DNA from: Immersiella caudata | Lineage: Eukaryota > Ascomycota > Sordariomycetes > Sordariales > Lasiosphaeriaceae | DNA length: 64,000 nt | NCBI GenBank assembly: GCA_030512335.1 | Contig: JAULSU010000002.1 | Location: 4,464,001-4,528,000 of the forward strand | Direction: 5' to 3' | Shown: in pieces, positions 1-9,257 of the stretch | Layout: the number at the start of each line of letters is the position of its first letter | Position numbering within the stretch: position 1 is the first letter of the stretch | Program-made: the position numbers and the translations under genes | The notes under the pieces: generated by a model | What the model saw: the letters and a program-made list of their open reading frames with translations, nothing else | The model's database searches: none | Told to the model about the DNA's origin: nothing

Positions 1-165
1 GAGTCCGAAGGCGAGCATGCCGCTCGGGAAATCGGTGCCCGCAAGTACTTGGAGTGCTCCAGTCTAAGCGGCGAGGGCGTTGACGACGTTTTCGAAGCGG
101 CTACACGGGCAGCACTCCTCATGTTCGAGAAGGGTGAGGGAAGCGGATGCTGCGTTATCTTATGA
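1..165 (+). CDS. rho4: Rho-family small GTPase, 3' end (Rho4-like)
   Basis: The last 54 codons of a Rho GTPase enter from the left edge; the reading frame begins at base 1 and stops with TGA at 163-165. The visible part contains ECSSLSGEGVDDVFEAATRA, which is the G5 guanine-binding loop plus the final helix of Rho proteins, followed by a short variable tail and a C-terminal CVIL. CVIL is a CAAX box; a final leucine usually directs geranylgeranylation, so the protein should sit on membranes. Rho4 proteins of filamentous fungi act in septum formation and cell-wall remodelling. The choice of Rho4 over other Rho paralogues rests on the ECSS...GEGVDDVFE wording and the GCCVIL tail. The GTPase core and Switch regions lie outside the window. 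Confidence 0.85.
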   Translation, partial: ESEGEHAAREIGARKYLECSSLSGEGVDDVFEAATRAALLMFEKGEGSGCCVIL

Positions 166-1210
166 AGGATCGTGCAACGACACTGGCCGCGACTACTCTC
201 TCCTGGCTCTATCAGGGGTCAGAGCAGAGCGAGAGCCGGTTCTCACCAGAATCAACCCCCCGGCTACCCCCGTATGACTACGGGATACGCCACAGTCGAA
301 ATCTCATCGACGAAGTCTACCTCACTCCCTCCGGCTCACAGTACTAACTGAACCGTGACGACACGACGCCTAATGAACTGGGGCTGAACGGCAGACAAAC
401 AGCAGCGACAGCCAGATGCATATCTGTATTAATACGCTATAGAATCACCTTCCGCACTCTCTTTCTCGGATTGTCATTTCTCACTCTTTGTCATCATTTC
501 ACATCTTCTCTACGTATCGAGGTCAGAGGGAAACGGGAGGCACAGCACAGACTCAAACTACTACTACCATAACTATTTACTGCATGGGAACAGGGATGGA
601 CCGGGAAGGAGGTTCGAGGCTGAGCCAGGGAAATTGGTATCATTCTTTTTATTATCTGGGTCCACGCGGACCAGGAATCTGTTGGCACTTTAGGAGGTTG
701 GGAGATGCAGGGTCAAATCGGGGCACGGGCGAAAACAAAACCGGGAATGGTTCAGATTGCTGCGGGCTCGACTAGGTACTGAGCTCATTAGCGTGTCGAG
801 ATTTATTGGCCAGATATTGAGAAAGAAGCGCTGAATTACAAGAGCGGACCGATGTCTACTGCATGCTGCGTGAAGTCAGTTCAGGCGGTTGTTAGCTCAA
901 TGGCCCGAGGGTCGGATCTTCAACTCCTTATCACAATGCCAACGACCCGTGTTGCCAAGTAACTCAGGCTTCAAGATCAGGGAAAATTATAACCCACCGT
1001 GGAATCACGTCACACCAAACAGCAGAGCCCCTCCATCAGCCAGAACCTTCCTGTATTGCCTTCTAATGCCATATTTATGATACAAGCACATACCTTACAT
1101 ACAAACAGCACAACAGCTGTCACAGCACACCCTCTCAACCCCATCTCATATCAAAACCAATAGTCAGTACACCACCAATAAACCCCCCTACACAAGATAT
1201 TCAACCCCAG
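166..1210. other. intergenic, convergent 3' ends
   Basis: About 1 kb lies between two genes that converge on it: the Rho GTPase ending at 165 and mL40 ending at 1211. Open frames here are short, low in family resemblance and unsupported. The stretch presumably holds both 3' untranslated regions. I see no RNA gene or repeat. Confidence 0.6.
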
Positions 1211-1810
1211 CTACGCCTTCCAGTCATGATTCCAAGCAACTTTCGCCGGCGTATCCGTCTGCGCACGTGCATACTCAATCGGCACCCCATTCAACCCGTA
1301 CACCCCCTTCTTCTCCATAGCCACCCGGTACAAATACCCCTCGGGCCTCGTCCCCGGTCCCGCCGTGAGTCGCAGCTCCTCACACGCGCCGCTCATAGAC
1401 TGGAACTGCCGCATCAGATTCCCCTCGCGCTCCTCGCGCTGTTGGCGCCGGAAGAGAAGCCAGCCGCGGTGGATCGTCCAGTGGCGGAGGTGACGGTTGC
1501 GCGCCATGCGCAGCGGAGGGGGGATGCGCCGCGGGGAGAGGGTGGCCAGGGATTGGAGGAGGTTGACAATTTTGGGGTCACGCTCTGCGACGCGCCCCTT
1601 TTTCCCGCTGCGTTTGCCGGCCTTGCCACCTGTCTTGCCAGCGCCAGGCTTGGAGCCGGGCTTCCTGCTGCCTTTGGGGGTGTTGAGGAGTGGGGTGGTT
1701 GTGGTGAGGGTGCGGATTGCTGTTGGCATTGATGGGAGGGGGGTGGTGAGGGGTTGGAAGAGGCGGGAGGCGAGGCCTCGGAGGGAGAGGAGGGAGAGGA
1801 GGGAGGACAT
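1211..1810 (-). CDS. MRPL28: mitochondrial large-subunit ribosomal protein mL40 (Mrpl28)
   Basis: One uninterrupted frame encodes 199 residues. The first 45 residues are rich in Ser, Thr, Leu and Arg with no acidic residue, as expected of a mitochondrial presequence, followed by a Gly/Lys-rich linker. The body carries the mL40 signature: RIPPPLRMARNRHLRHWTIH near residues 95-114, then GPGTRPEGYLYRVAMEKKGV and the C-terminal PIEYARAQTDTPAKVAWNHD. mL40 (yeast Mrpl28) is a structural protein of the mitochondrial 54S subunit. The length matches fungal members and the ATG at 1808-1810 is the first in frame. The gene is intronless. Confidence 0.9.
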   Translation of the reverse strand: MSSLLSLLSLRGLASRLFQPLTTPLPSMPTAIRTLTTTTPLLNTPKGSRKPGSKPGAGKTGGKAGKRSGKKGRVAERDPKIVNLLQSLATLSPRRIPPPLRMARNRHLRHWTIHRGWLLFRRQQREEREGNLMRQFQSMSGACEELRLTAGPGTRPEGYLYRVAMEKKGVYGLNGVPIEYARAQTDTPAKVAWNHDWKA

Positions 1811-2939
1811 TGCTGTGGCCGGGTGGTTGATGAGAGTCGGTGTTTGCTCGAGTCGCTACGGGCGGGAGAGCGTGGAATGCCGAGCTTTTATGCCTGCGAG
1901 AGTACTGAAATCCCTTCGCCGTCAACCCCCTTGTATGCCAGAAGAGGAGTTCTTGGTCGAGGACCTGTCGGCGCGATGGTCGGCCGAGGACGGTGAAGAA
2001 AGTTGACGATGCGAAGACAGAGAGGAAACCGCTCGGTGCGTCGCTCGGTGGTTCAGTGAAGGGGGGGAAACCTTTCCTGGCCAATTGAGCTGTGGCGGGA
2101 CTCCCTGGCCGGTTTTCGTAGTCGGGCGGGAGGTTGGACAAGCGAGTGAAGTTGCCGACTTGTGGATTGCCGCGTTCGACATCCACGTCCGCGATAGAAA
2201 TCGTGAAAAGTAGAGCTACGAAGTGGGTCCATGAGCAGACGTTTGACTGGCTAACCAATCCTGGTCCCAGAAGAACGGTTACGCCCCACTTTACGGGGCT
2301 TCCCCCACGCTGCACATTGCAACTTGGCGAGCCTCGAATCCCTCTTTAAAAATCTACAAACTCGTTCTTGCGTGGACTTCTCCTGATTCGTGAGAATTTA
2401 AAAGAGGGCAGTGGCCGGAGCTCTCCAACATCACAGGCAACTGATATTATGAGGTTAGCTTCTGCAGCGTGCGGACGATTCGGACCCTTTGAGCAAATCA
2501 TAACATCACCGTCCCGTTCTTGAGACCGGCAGCCCTTCAGCGGCCTAGAACGGCTTAGGGTGGCAGGGAAGCAAGACGTCAACAGATAAATTCAATCATA
2601 AATGCATGTTCTTCTCAAGCTCCCCAGAAGCCTCCTTTTAGAGAGTCATGTGCATGAGGTCAACAGACTGATTGCGTTAAACACATCAATGGATGGTATG
2701 GAAAGGTGGTATCATCCACCTCGAACAATGTAACTCCGGTGACTTCTGCTACTACATACATTCTCTGATCTGAGCGGCGCTGTCGTGTTTATATACCGCG
2801 AGACAGAGAGAGGGGGGGTGGACTTCTTCCACGTGAAATCTGCGCAACTCATTTCCTGAACTCCAACCTCCTACCAGGGCATCGACTTTTCTGTACCCCT
2901 CTTGAAAACATTGCATTTTGCATGTCCCAAACTGCAACC
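1811..2939. other. intergenic, mL40 5' region
   Basis: About 1.1 kb lies upstream of mL40 and downstream of the Atg33-like gene. Frames extending into it from 1578-2315 have no recognisable protein wording. Nothing further can be supported. Confidence 0.5.
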
Positions 2940-3787
2940 TCAGACTTCAATAACAATGCCCTGGCCATAGACGGGGGCAACACCATCGCCCCAGATGCCG
3001 ATGACGGCCAAGAGGAAACCAAGCCCCGCAACGGAACTCTGGATAGCCTGCTTCTTGAGGAACACCCCAATCTTGGTACGAACTTCCTCACCGTTCACCT
3101 CCTCCTCGATAATATCCAAATCCTCTCCGCTCGCCGAGCCGGCGCCCTCGCTATGCGCATCCGAACCGAGAACCTCGTAGCTAGCCTCCATGCGGGCACG
3201 GGCAGCAGCAGCACGATCCTTCTTCAACTGGGCAGCATGACGGCGGGCTGCGGCAGCAGAAGACGAAGAGGCGCTGGTTGGCGGGGGTCCGAGGGAGAGA
3301 TAAGGGGAGATGAAATCGGACACGACAAAGCGAGAGCCGAAGACCAGCAGTGACGTGTAAAGGAGGTAAGGGTGGCGGAAATAGCGAGGGGAGAGGAAGA
3401 AGGCGAGCGCAAAAGAGCTGCCCGAAACGATCGAGAGGGTACGGAGATGTCGCTTCGCTGTGACAGTAAGGGCGTCAAAGGCGCGCGCGGCGGTGTCGGC
3501 CGAGGGGAGGCTGAGAAGTGCGGGGATTGTGAGAGTCGACAGCGTGTACGAGAGGCCCTGCAAGTCACACGTTAGTTGTTAGAACGATATGAGGCGACTT
3601 GAGCACTTTCGCAGACTCCTTTCCAGCTATGGAAAGGCATGAGGTTAGGTGTTGATGGTGGGGGAGAAGAGTCACGTCATGGCACGGAGGGGGTGATGCA
3701 GAAGCGAGAATCGGGGGAACTCACCGTCAAGAGGCCCAACGACACGGTGCCGACAAACTTCAGGAGAGAGACTCCTCTCGCCGTCAT
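2940..3787 (-). CDS. ATG33: Atg33/Scm4-like mitochondrial outer-membrane protein
   Basis: Two exons: 3725-3787 (21 codons beginning MTARGVSLLKFVGTVSLG) and 2940-3557. The intron 3558-3724 has a GTGAGT donor and TTGCAG acceptor and joins in phase 0 to GLSYTLSTLTIPALLSLPSA. The product is 226 residues. The N-terminal half has membrane segments, including a stretch containing RHPYLLYTSLLVFGS. A charged Ala/Arg-rich middle is followed by a last hydrophobic helix with FLLAVIGIWGDG. The RHPYLLY and AVIG-x-x-GDG motifs match the Scm4/Atg33 family, whose yeast member acts in mitophagy at the mitochondrial outer membrane. The family role is known; its role in this species is inferred. Confidence 0.8.
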
Positions 3788-4112
3788 AGTTGCAATCGTT
3801 GTCGGTGACTACTCCGGCGGGTTCGCGCAGGCGTTGAGGGAACAGTCGATGGCGCGGACGTCGATGGTCGGTTGGGCGGGAGCTTGAGAGAACTGGGGTG
3901 GAGAGGTTCCGCAATGGGTGGGCGGATGGACCGAGGAGGGCCTTGGCGGCGGGAGCTGAAGCTTGGGCCAGCTGAGCAGGCACTGAGCGGGATATGCGTC
4001 ATCGGACGTAAACAGGGTTAGGGTTAGGGTTTTGTCCTTGGCATTGAGGTTTTAGGGGCACATCAGCGGAGAAAATGTCACAATCATGCTCGCAACAGCA
4101 AAATATATACCT
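3788..4112. other. intergenic, promoter of the Atg33-like gene
   Basis: About 325 bp between the Atg33-like start codon and the 3' end of the tRNA gene. Apart from the telomere-like motif at 4015-4030, listed separately, I see nothing definite. Confidence 0.5.
4015..4030 (-). promoter_or_regulatory. telobox-like motif, (AACCCT)n
   Basis: The plus strand reads GGGTTAGGGTTAGGGT, two and a half telomere repeat units. It lies about 230 bp upstream of the Atg33-like start codon. Read on that gene's strand it gives the AACCCTAACCC form that acts as a promoter box in fungi and plants. A second copy stands upstream of ESF2. It could equally be a scar of internal telomere repeat insertion. Confidence 0.5.
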
Positions 4113-4226
4113 CGATCCACCTAGGGGTCGAACCTGGAGCCTCCTGATAACTTGTTTAATCAAGGATTCTTGAACCCTTCCGATCACCACTCGTAGTCAG
4201 ATGCTCTGCCATTGAGCCAGCGGACC
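4113..4226 (-). tRNA. tRNA-Arg (anticodon ACG) with intron
   Basis: On the minus strand the cloverleaf folds completely. The acceptor stem pairs GGTCCGC with GTGGATC, with two G-U pairs, and has discriminator G. The D arm pairs GCTC with GAGC and the anticodon stem pairs TCTGA with TCAGG. The loop is CTACGA/A with anticodon ACG. The T arm is CCAGG-TTCGACC-CCTAG with one mismatch. Between positions 37 and 38 lies an insert of about 42 nt, the canonical place of a nuclear tRNA intron. The mature tRNA would be 72 nt before CCA addition. The A34 would be edited to inosine and read CGU, CGC and CGA codons. Confidence 0.87.
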
Positions 4227-4882
4227 TTGATGATTACAAGGGTTGCAACTTCCCCTTATGGAGAGGCACTTGCCATGGCCCCTAACCCCCAAGAATCGAT
4301 CTGTAACTCACCACCCCCTTCCACTTTCATACGGAATGATCTCTATCACCAACTCTAACTAGGAAAATCAGTGTCATTTTTTTTCTTTTCCTTTTTTTCT
4401 TCCGCAGCAGAATCTGAACAAGGGCTCAGCAACAAGTGTGTTGGCACAAGTGCCATTCAAATGGACGACGACTAGTCTAAGTCAAGCTACTTGACCCCTG
4501 AGATCTCGAGCATCATCAACCTTGAAATAATCGTAGCACGCAGCAGGTGAGTGCTTCCAGCTAATAGCTTTCCAGGATCTCCAACCAATGTGAGTGATAT
4601 AGGCAGTGATACGCCACGCGCAACCAAGATGTCAGCAATCCAGGACTCAGCTTTGGTGAGGTTGCGTTACGAATATCTAGGGATCCGGAAGTACCACCCG
4701 CCTCCTACCGTTGTTCCTGATTGTTCTCGGTTCTGTGGAGAATCGGCGTTGCAATTCCACGTCCTCGAAGCCCTTCCCCATGCTGCTGTGACTAGCAGCT
4801 TCTAGATCCCAGGGTCGAAACCACAAAGCCCTCACCCAGGCAACTCTCCGATGCTTCCAACCATGCGCAACTCGGCGACCCT
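4227..4882. other. intergenic
   Basis: About 650 bp between the tRNA 5' end and the Tma20 stop codon. It contains a T/C-rich tract near 4376-4402, which could help termination or transcription. A plus-strand frame at 4551-4805 has no recognisable content. Confidence 0.5.
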
Positions 4883-5562
4883 CTAATCAACATTCAGCCT
4901 CCACAAGCCATCCCCAAGAAAATGCGCCTCCTCAATAACCGGCCCCTTCCCCTTCTCCTTCACCTCCTTCGTGCCCGCCACCAACAATCCCACCGCGCAA
5001 GCCTCCTCCTTCCCCTCGGCCATCACCACCACCGGCTCCCCCTTCTCCAGCTCGCGACTCCAATGCCCCTCTGCATCTACCCCCTCATTCGCCACCCCCT
5101 CCGCTACCGGCTCCCCCTCTCTAACCGTCGGAATCGGTAACCGCCCGCCCGCGCTAGTCAACCCTGGCGCCATGAGCGTCGCGCCCGACAGCACGAAGCG
5201 AATCGCTCCACGGTCAATCCTAATCGTCGGAAACGCCTGCGGGAAGCGATGGACCAGCTTCAAGTGCGGGACAGGCACGCCGTTATCTTGGTTGTAGAAG
5301 ATGGGCTGGCCTTCGATTACGTAGAGGGAGACGCGGTCGGGGAGTTTCATCTGCTCGAGGGAGGACTTCTTGGGGAGAACTTCGTCGATGTAGGGCGTGA
5401 GGAGGGGGAAGGTGGTCAGGAGCGAGGTGCGGAGGGAGCGTTGGATGGAGGATTTGAGCTTTTGCTTGGGGGAGGCGGTGATGCTGCTGGAGAGAGGGAG
5501 GAGGGGTTAGCGCGGGTGGGTGCGTGTGGGGAGGGGAGGAGAGCTTACTCTTTTTTGAACAT
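4883..5562 (-). CDS. TMA20: Tma20/MCT-1-like PUA-domain translation factor
   Basis: Exon 1 is only 14 nt (5549-5562, MFKK plus two bases) and ends at a GTAAGC donor. Exon 2 runs 5486-4883. The joined product of 205 residues begins MFKKDSITASPKQKLKSS. An alternative acceptor three bases on would drop one residue. The N-terminal part, with PYIDEVLPKK and KLPDRVSLYVIEGQPIFYN, is the pre-PUA domain. The PUA domain follows with RIDRGAIRFVLSGATLMAPG near residues 94-113. Tma20 pairs with Tma22 and binds the 40S subunit to promote tRNA and mRNA release and recycling. The very short first exon encoding MFKK is a usual feature of this gene in filamentous fungi. An acidic, low-complexity insert is present in the second half. 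Confidence 0.85.
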
Positions 5563-5945
5563 TTTGGCGGTTGGTATGCGAGTGCGATATGGACGAGTTG
5601 GTTTCTGGGAGAGGAAGATGTGCCGCAGTGGTGAGAGTGTTTCCTTCTCGATGCGGTTGCTGTGGTGTTTTTGCCCCGCGAAGCTGGGAATTCAATGGAG
5701 GGGCAGAGGGGTCGGAGTGGGGCGTGGCCGAGATCTGTGGTTTGGCGGGGATCCTTGCAGCCAGCCTGCGTCACTGTGGGGCCAGTCAAAGAACCCCTGG
5801 AGGGAACATCAGATTGTCACGAATGCGGCCAGGAACGTCGGAATGTCGAAGTACGTGCAATGCGAATTAGCGCTAATAGTCTATAGGACATGAAAGCATG
5901 CAATCCTTGTCCACATCTCCCCCCTCAGACTTCTCCCTTCCTAAA
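5563..5945. other. intergenic, Tma20 5' region
   Basis: About 380 bp, presumably the Tma20 promoter and the 3' region of the I78 inhibitor gene. No further element can be supported. Confidence 0.5.
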
Positions 5946-6251
5946 CTAGCCGTGGTTGACATGAGATACAGTGCCATCGTCCTTGAGGTGGACGTTCAGC
6001 CTGTCAGGGTTGTAATCCTTAGTTACCATCATCCCTGGCTCGATGACACGGGTCTGCTGCGGGAGCTCTGTCTTGCAGAAGGTCTAGGCGGGAAAGGCGA
6101 TTAGCAAAGGCTTAGCAGGTCGTGAGAGCAAGGGTGCACGTACAGTCTCGTTTGAGGGCTCGTCAGCGATCTTCTTGCCGACCAGCTTGTTGGTCCACTC
6201 CTCGGTCTTGTCGCCAGAGTTGGAGGTGATTCCGGGTACGACGAGAGGCAT
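5946..6251 (-). CDS. small I78-family protease inhibitor-like protein
   Basis: Exon 1 is 6144-6251 (36 codons, MPLVVPGITSNSGDKTEEW...) and exon 2 is 6083-5946. The 60-nt intron has a GTACGT donor and a CTAG acceptor and joins in phase 0, giving 81 residues. The second half reads TFCKTELPQQTRVIEPGMMV and then DYNPDRLNVHLKDDGTVSHV. This is the I78 potato-inhibitor-like fold: a lone Cys, the VI-x-PG turn and the D-x-NPDRLNV-x-L core. Members inhibit subtilisin-like serine proteases and are usually cytosolic in fungi. No signal peptide is present, so an inner role such as control of vacuolar or cytosolic proteases is more likely than secretion. Confidence 0.85.
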
Positions 6252-9200
6252 TTTGGCTGTTATATTCTATTTCCTTGCGGGATGTTGATTTGAGAAAGTG
6301 TTGATAGTCGTAAATTCAGGGCAACTGGGTAAGAAGGGCAGTCGGGGGTGTGGTCTGATATGTATTTGCGGGAGGACTCCAAACAGCCAATGACGTAATC
6401 GCCCATATGCGCTACTGTTTCAGGGCCCCCGCTGGTATCCGTCTTGGTCCGGCGCCAGCACATCTGTGCAAAGTCAACCCAATCCCCATCTCACCAAAGC
6501 TTGGCTCACAGCAACCGCATCAGAGAGATGGAAGGGTATCAGACCACAAGGGAAGTGCAATTCCTTTCGGTTGGAGAGATGAGTTTGCTTTTGTATCCAC
6601 GGCCAGTGGATTTGAAGCGTGCCATGCTCCATTGCATTCCCAATACCGATGTAGCACCCAACTTACCTCACTTTTTCATGGCGAAGGCCATAAAGAAGAC
6701 AACATAATGCTTCTATACTTGATTGAGGGAGAAAAGGGGTCCCTTTTTTTTTCATCACAGCAATCACTTTACATCGTTAATGAATTACCAATCTCAATCC
6801 CTTCGCCAACTGATCCTTTAAACAGAGTTTAAGACAGGAGACGCGCCCCAAACATCGCCCTTTCTTTGATCAGACTGACTTCCCACCTACCGTAGCAGCA
6901 ATAATTTGTTCTTTATCAAAATTCCCGGCCTTTCAACTGAAAGAAACAATAGAACAGGATTGGGAAAACAGTCATTTGTGTCGTCGCCTGGCGCGATAAG
7001 CACAGCACAGCAAGTGAAATTGAATTTGCCTGAGATGGGGTTGACAGAGATACAGGTATACAGGAATCGTGAGCTTTTGAAATGTATTCTCACTTTCATT
7101 ACGCATGAGCACTCCAAAATCAACAACCCTTGAAGAGCAATCATGCAAATAAGCATCTGGTCTAGATCATGAAGAACGCACCACCTGGTATATCATATTG
7201 GTCCGGATAGGTAGCTGTTGAAATCAGCACTACTAGAACCAGTCTGGTTTTTGATCTGTCAGGTGTCAAGTGTTGAAAGTTGACCAAGCGCTTGAAAGGT
7301 GAAGGTAGCATCACGCGCTTTACTCATGGCTTTCCAGGGTCGTTCTAAACATCAGCCAGCATGATCAACTCCAACTGAGTACATAAGATGACAACTTCAC
7401 AATGACCGTTCCATGTTTCTCGAGGAGAAAAAGATACTGAAGAAGATGAGGGTGGTTGGATATAAAAGGTGCCTATCCAGCCCTGATTCGAAACAGCGCA
7501 ACCAGTACCAGCCTGGAGATATCCGCATATTCGTCCTCCAAAACGCTCTCAGGAGAATGGTTGGGGAAACTAAGTGGCGTTTGCATTCCTATCGGGAGAC
7601 ACCAACTTCGCCCAAGAGTGCAGATGGGAATAGGAAGCAAGGGGCTGGTTCAGCATCATTAGTAAGTACCTATCTAGTCATCCTCTACCCTTCCCGTGAT
7701 CGTAGAATCGGCCCATCAGCAAATATTATGCCGCAAGCGAATTAAAAAATGCCGTTCACAGTCCGAGTTGAGGGTGTGGAGGGACTATAAACATAAACCG
7801 TCGGTGTGTGAGGAAGGGGCACGTGAAGGAGTGCAAGGAGCGCAAGCAGTACTATGGACCCTATCAGAAATGCCGAAAGTGTAGTCAGCTGCAGAGGGAC
7901 AAAGTACTGAGGAAGTTGGGAAAACCGTAGACGGAAGCGGGACGGGATTGCTTGGGAGGAGGTTGCCATGAAGGTCGGAAAGAACGAGGGGTTTCAATAA
8001 TGAAATGTGAAAAGGGGAGCAACCGCCTCGCAAGGAGATGATAGGATGGATGCTGTTGATGGAATCATCGGAGGCAACTGGTAGATTAGAATGAAATTGA
8101 AACGAGCCCGTTCTGAGGACGGCGCATCTCCAGTCTCTTGGTCTCCTGGCCCCTAGCTCCTTGCCCCTTTTCCAGCGTGCCCACCAAGGAGTCTATACTG
8201 ACGATATTATCAATATCCAAACAACAGCATTTTGCACAAACTTTCTATATGCCGATGAAGAATCGCCCGTTCGATGATGGCTGGTGAGCACCTCGGCTTT
8301 ACTTCCATCACGGCCTCAAGCGCCCGTGAGCTTTGACGTCTGTTTCAACCCACGGGACAAACTGAAAAAGTCCGTCTCTTGGCCCCTAAGTGCGGCTCGT
8401 GGGTCACATTGGATGCGGTATTGGTCATTTTCCCCAGATATCGGAGGCGTCAACGCTCAAAGTGACAGGGGTATGAAAGTGAAAAGCTGGGTATGACTTC
8501 GGGAGAGGTAGGTATATCCAGGCCGTGTGTGAACAAAAGAGTGGGAAGTTTGGTGGTGAAACGAAACGTTGATTTTATCCAATTAGGTAGGACGGGAGTT
8601 TCTGTTTTGGGTGTGGCGCTGAAGAAAAGACGGCAGATGGCGTTTTCGTCTGATCTTTGTGAGTGGTTTCAGGTGTCGCTCGGTAGTGCATTCAACCGGT
8701 GTTTGAAAACGGATTGATCCGGATGAGATAGGGAGGGCTAAGGCGAGGCTGGGAGAGGGACACGGACGGTGGGATAGTATAGGCTATGTTGGGGTGCAGG
8801 GGGCGCGGAGGCGGGATGGGGCTTGTTTTGGTCTCGGGGGGTGTTTCTGGGGGTAGCGGGATGACGATAATGGGGGGGTTTTTTTTTTCTCCTTTGATTG
8901 TGAAGATGGTGTTGCGGGTGAGAGTGTTCTGCAGCCACAGCGGCGGGCTGCTACCCAACCGCGTGCTCGCTTCGATGATGCCGAACCGCTGCACGGCTCT
9001 TGCGATGAGACGCTGGATTTTGACTCCTTGTCCCTGGCAGATCTGGTGATCTTGATCCACGTTGTGGAGCGGTGACCCGAGAGAGCATACAAAAAGGGGC
9101 GATCTGCCCATGGTTTGTTTGTCGTGGATCATCGCATCATCGCACCATCAGCATCATCAGCATCATCGGTTATCGGCAGGCCTCTTCCTTCTCTCTCTCC

Positions 9201-9257
9201 CCTTTCTCCTTCCCTTTTTCAATTCTCCCTAGTAATTGTTAGTTTCTTTTGCCCAAT
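6252..9257. other. long gene-poor interval
   Basis: Three kilobases without a convincing gene. It is lower in GC than the flanks around 6700-7200 and 7330-8250. It contains a G8/T-run near 8873-8890 and a short Cys-rich coding-like stretch at 7802-7885, listed separately. Proline-rich minus-strand frames at 8692-9132 overlap in two frames and look like composition effects. The last few hundred bases should hold the carboxypeptidase promoter; C/T-rich sequence (CTTCTCTCTCTCCCC) occurs at 9187-9240 just before the start codon. Confidence 0.5.
7802..7885 (+). other. short Cys/Lys-rich coding-like fragment
   Basis: This frame reads RCVRKGHVKECKERKQYYGP, then YQKCRKCSQLQRDK, and ends with TAG at 7925-7927. 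Cys and His are spaced like a small zinc-binding or disulphide module (C-x5-H-x3-C ... C-x2-C). The frame has a stop at 7769-7771 and no ATG before the module, so it would need an upstream exon that I could not place. It may be a real small gene, a relic, or chance. Confidence 0.25.

Noticed and set aside
8692..9132. Proline-rich minus-strand protein
   Set aside because: Two overlapping frames look equally coding because of C-rich composition; there is no domain wording or splice support.
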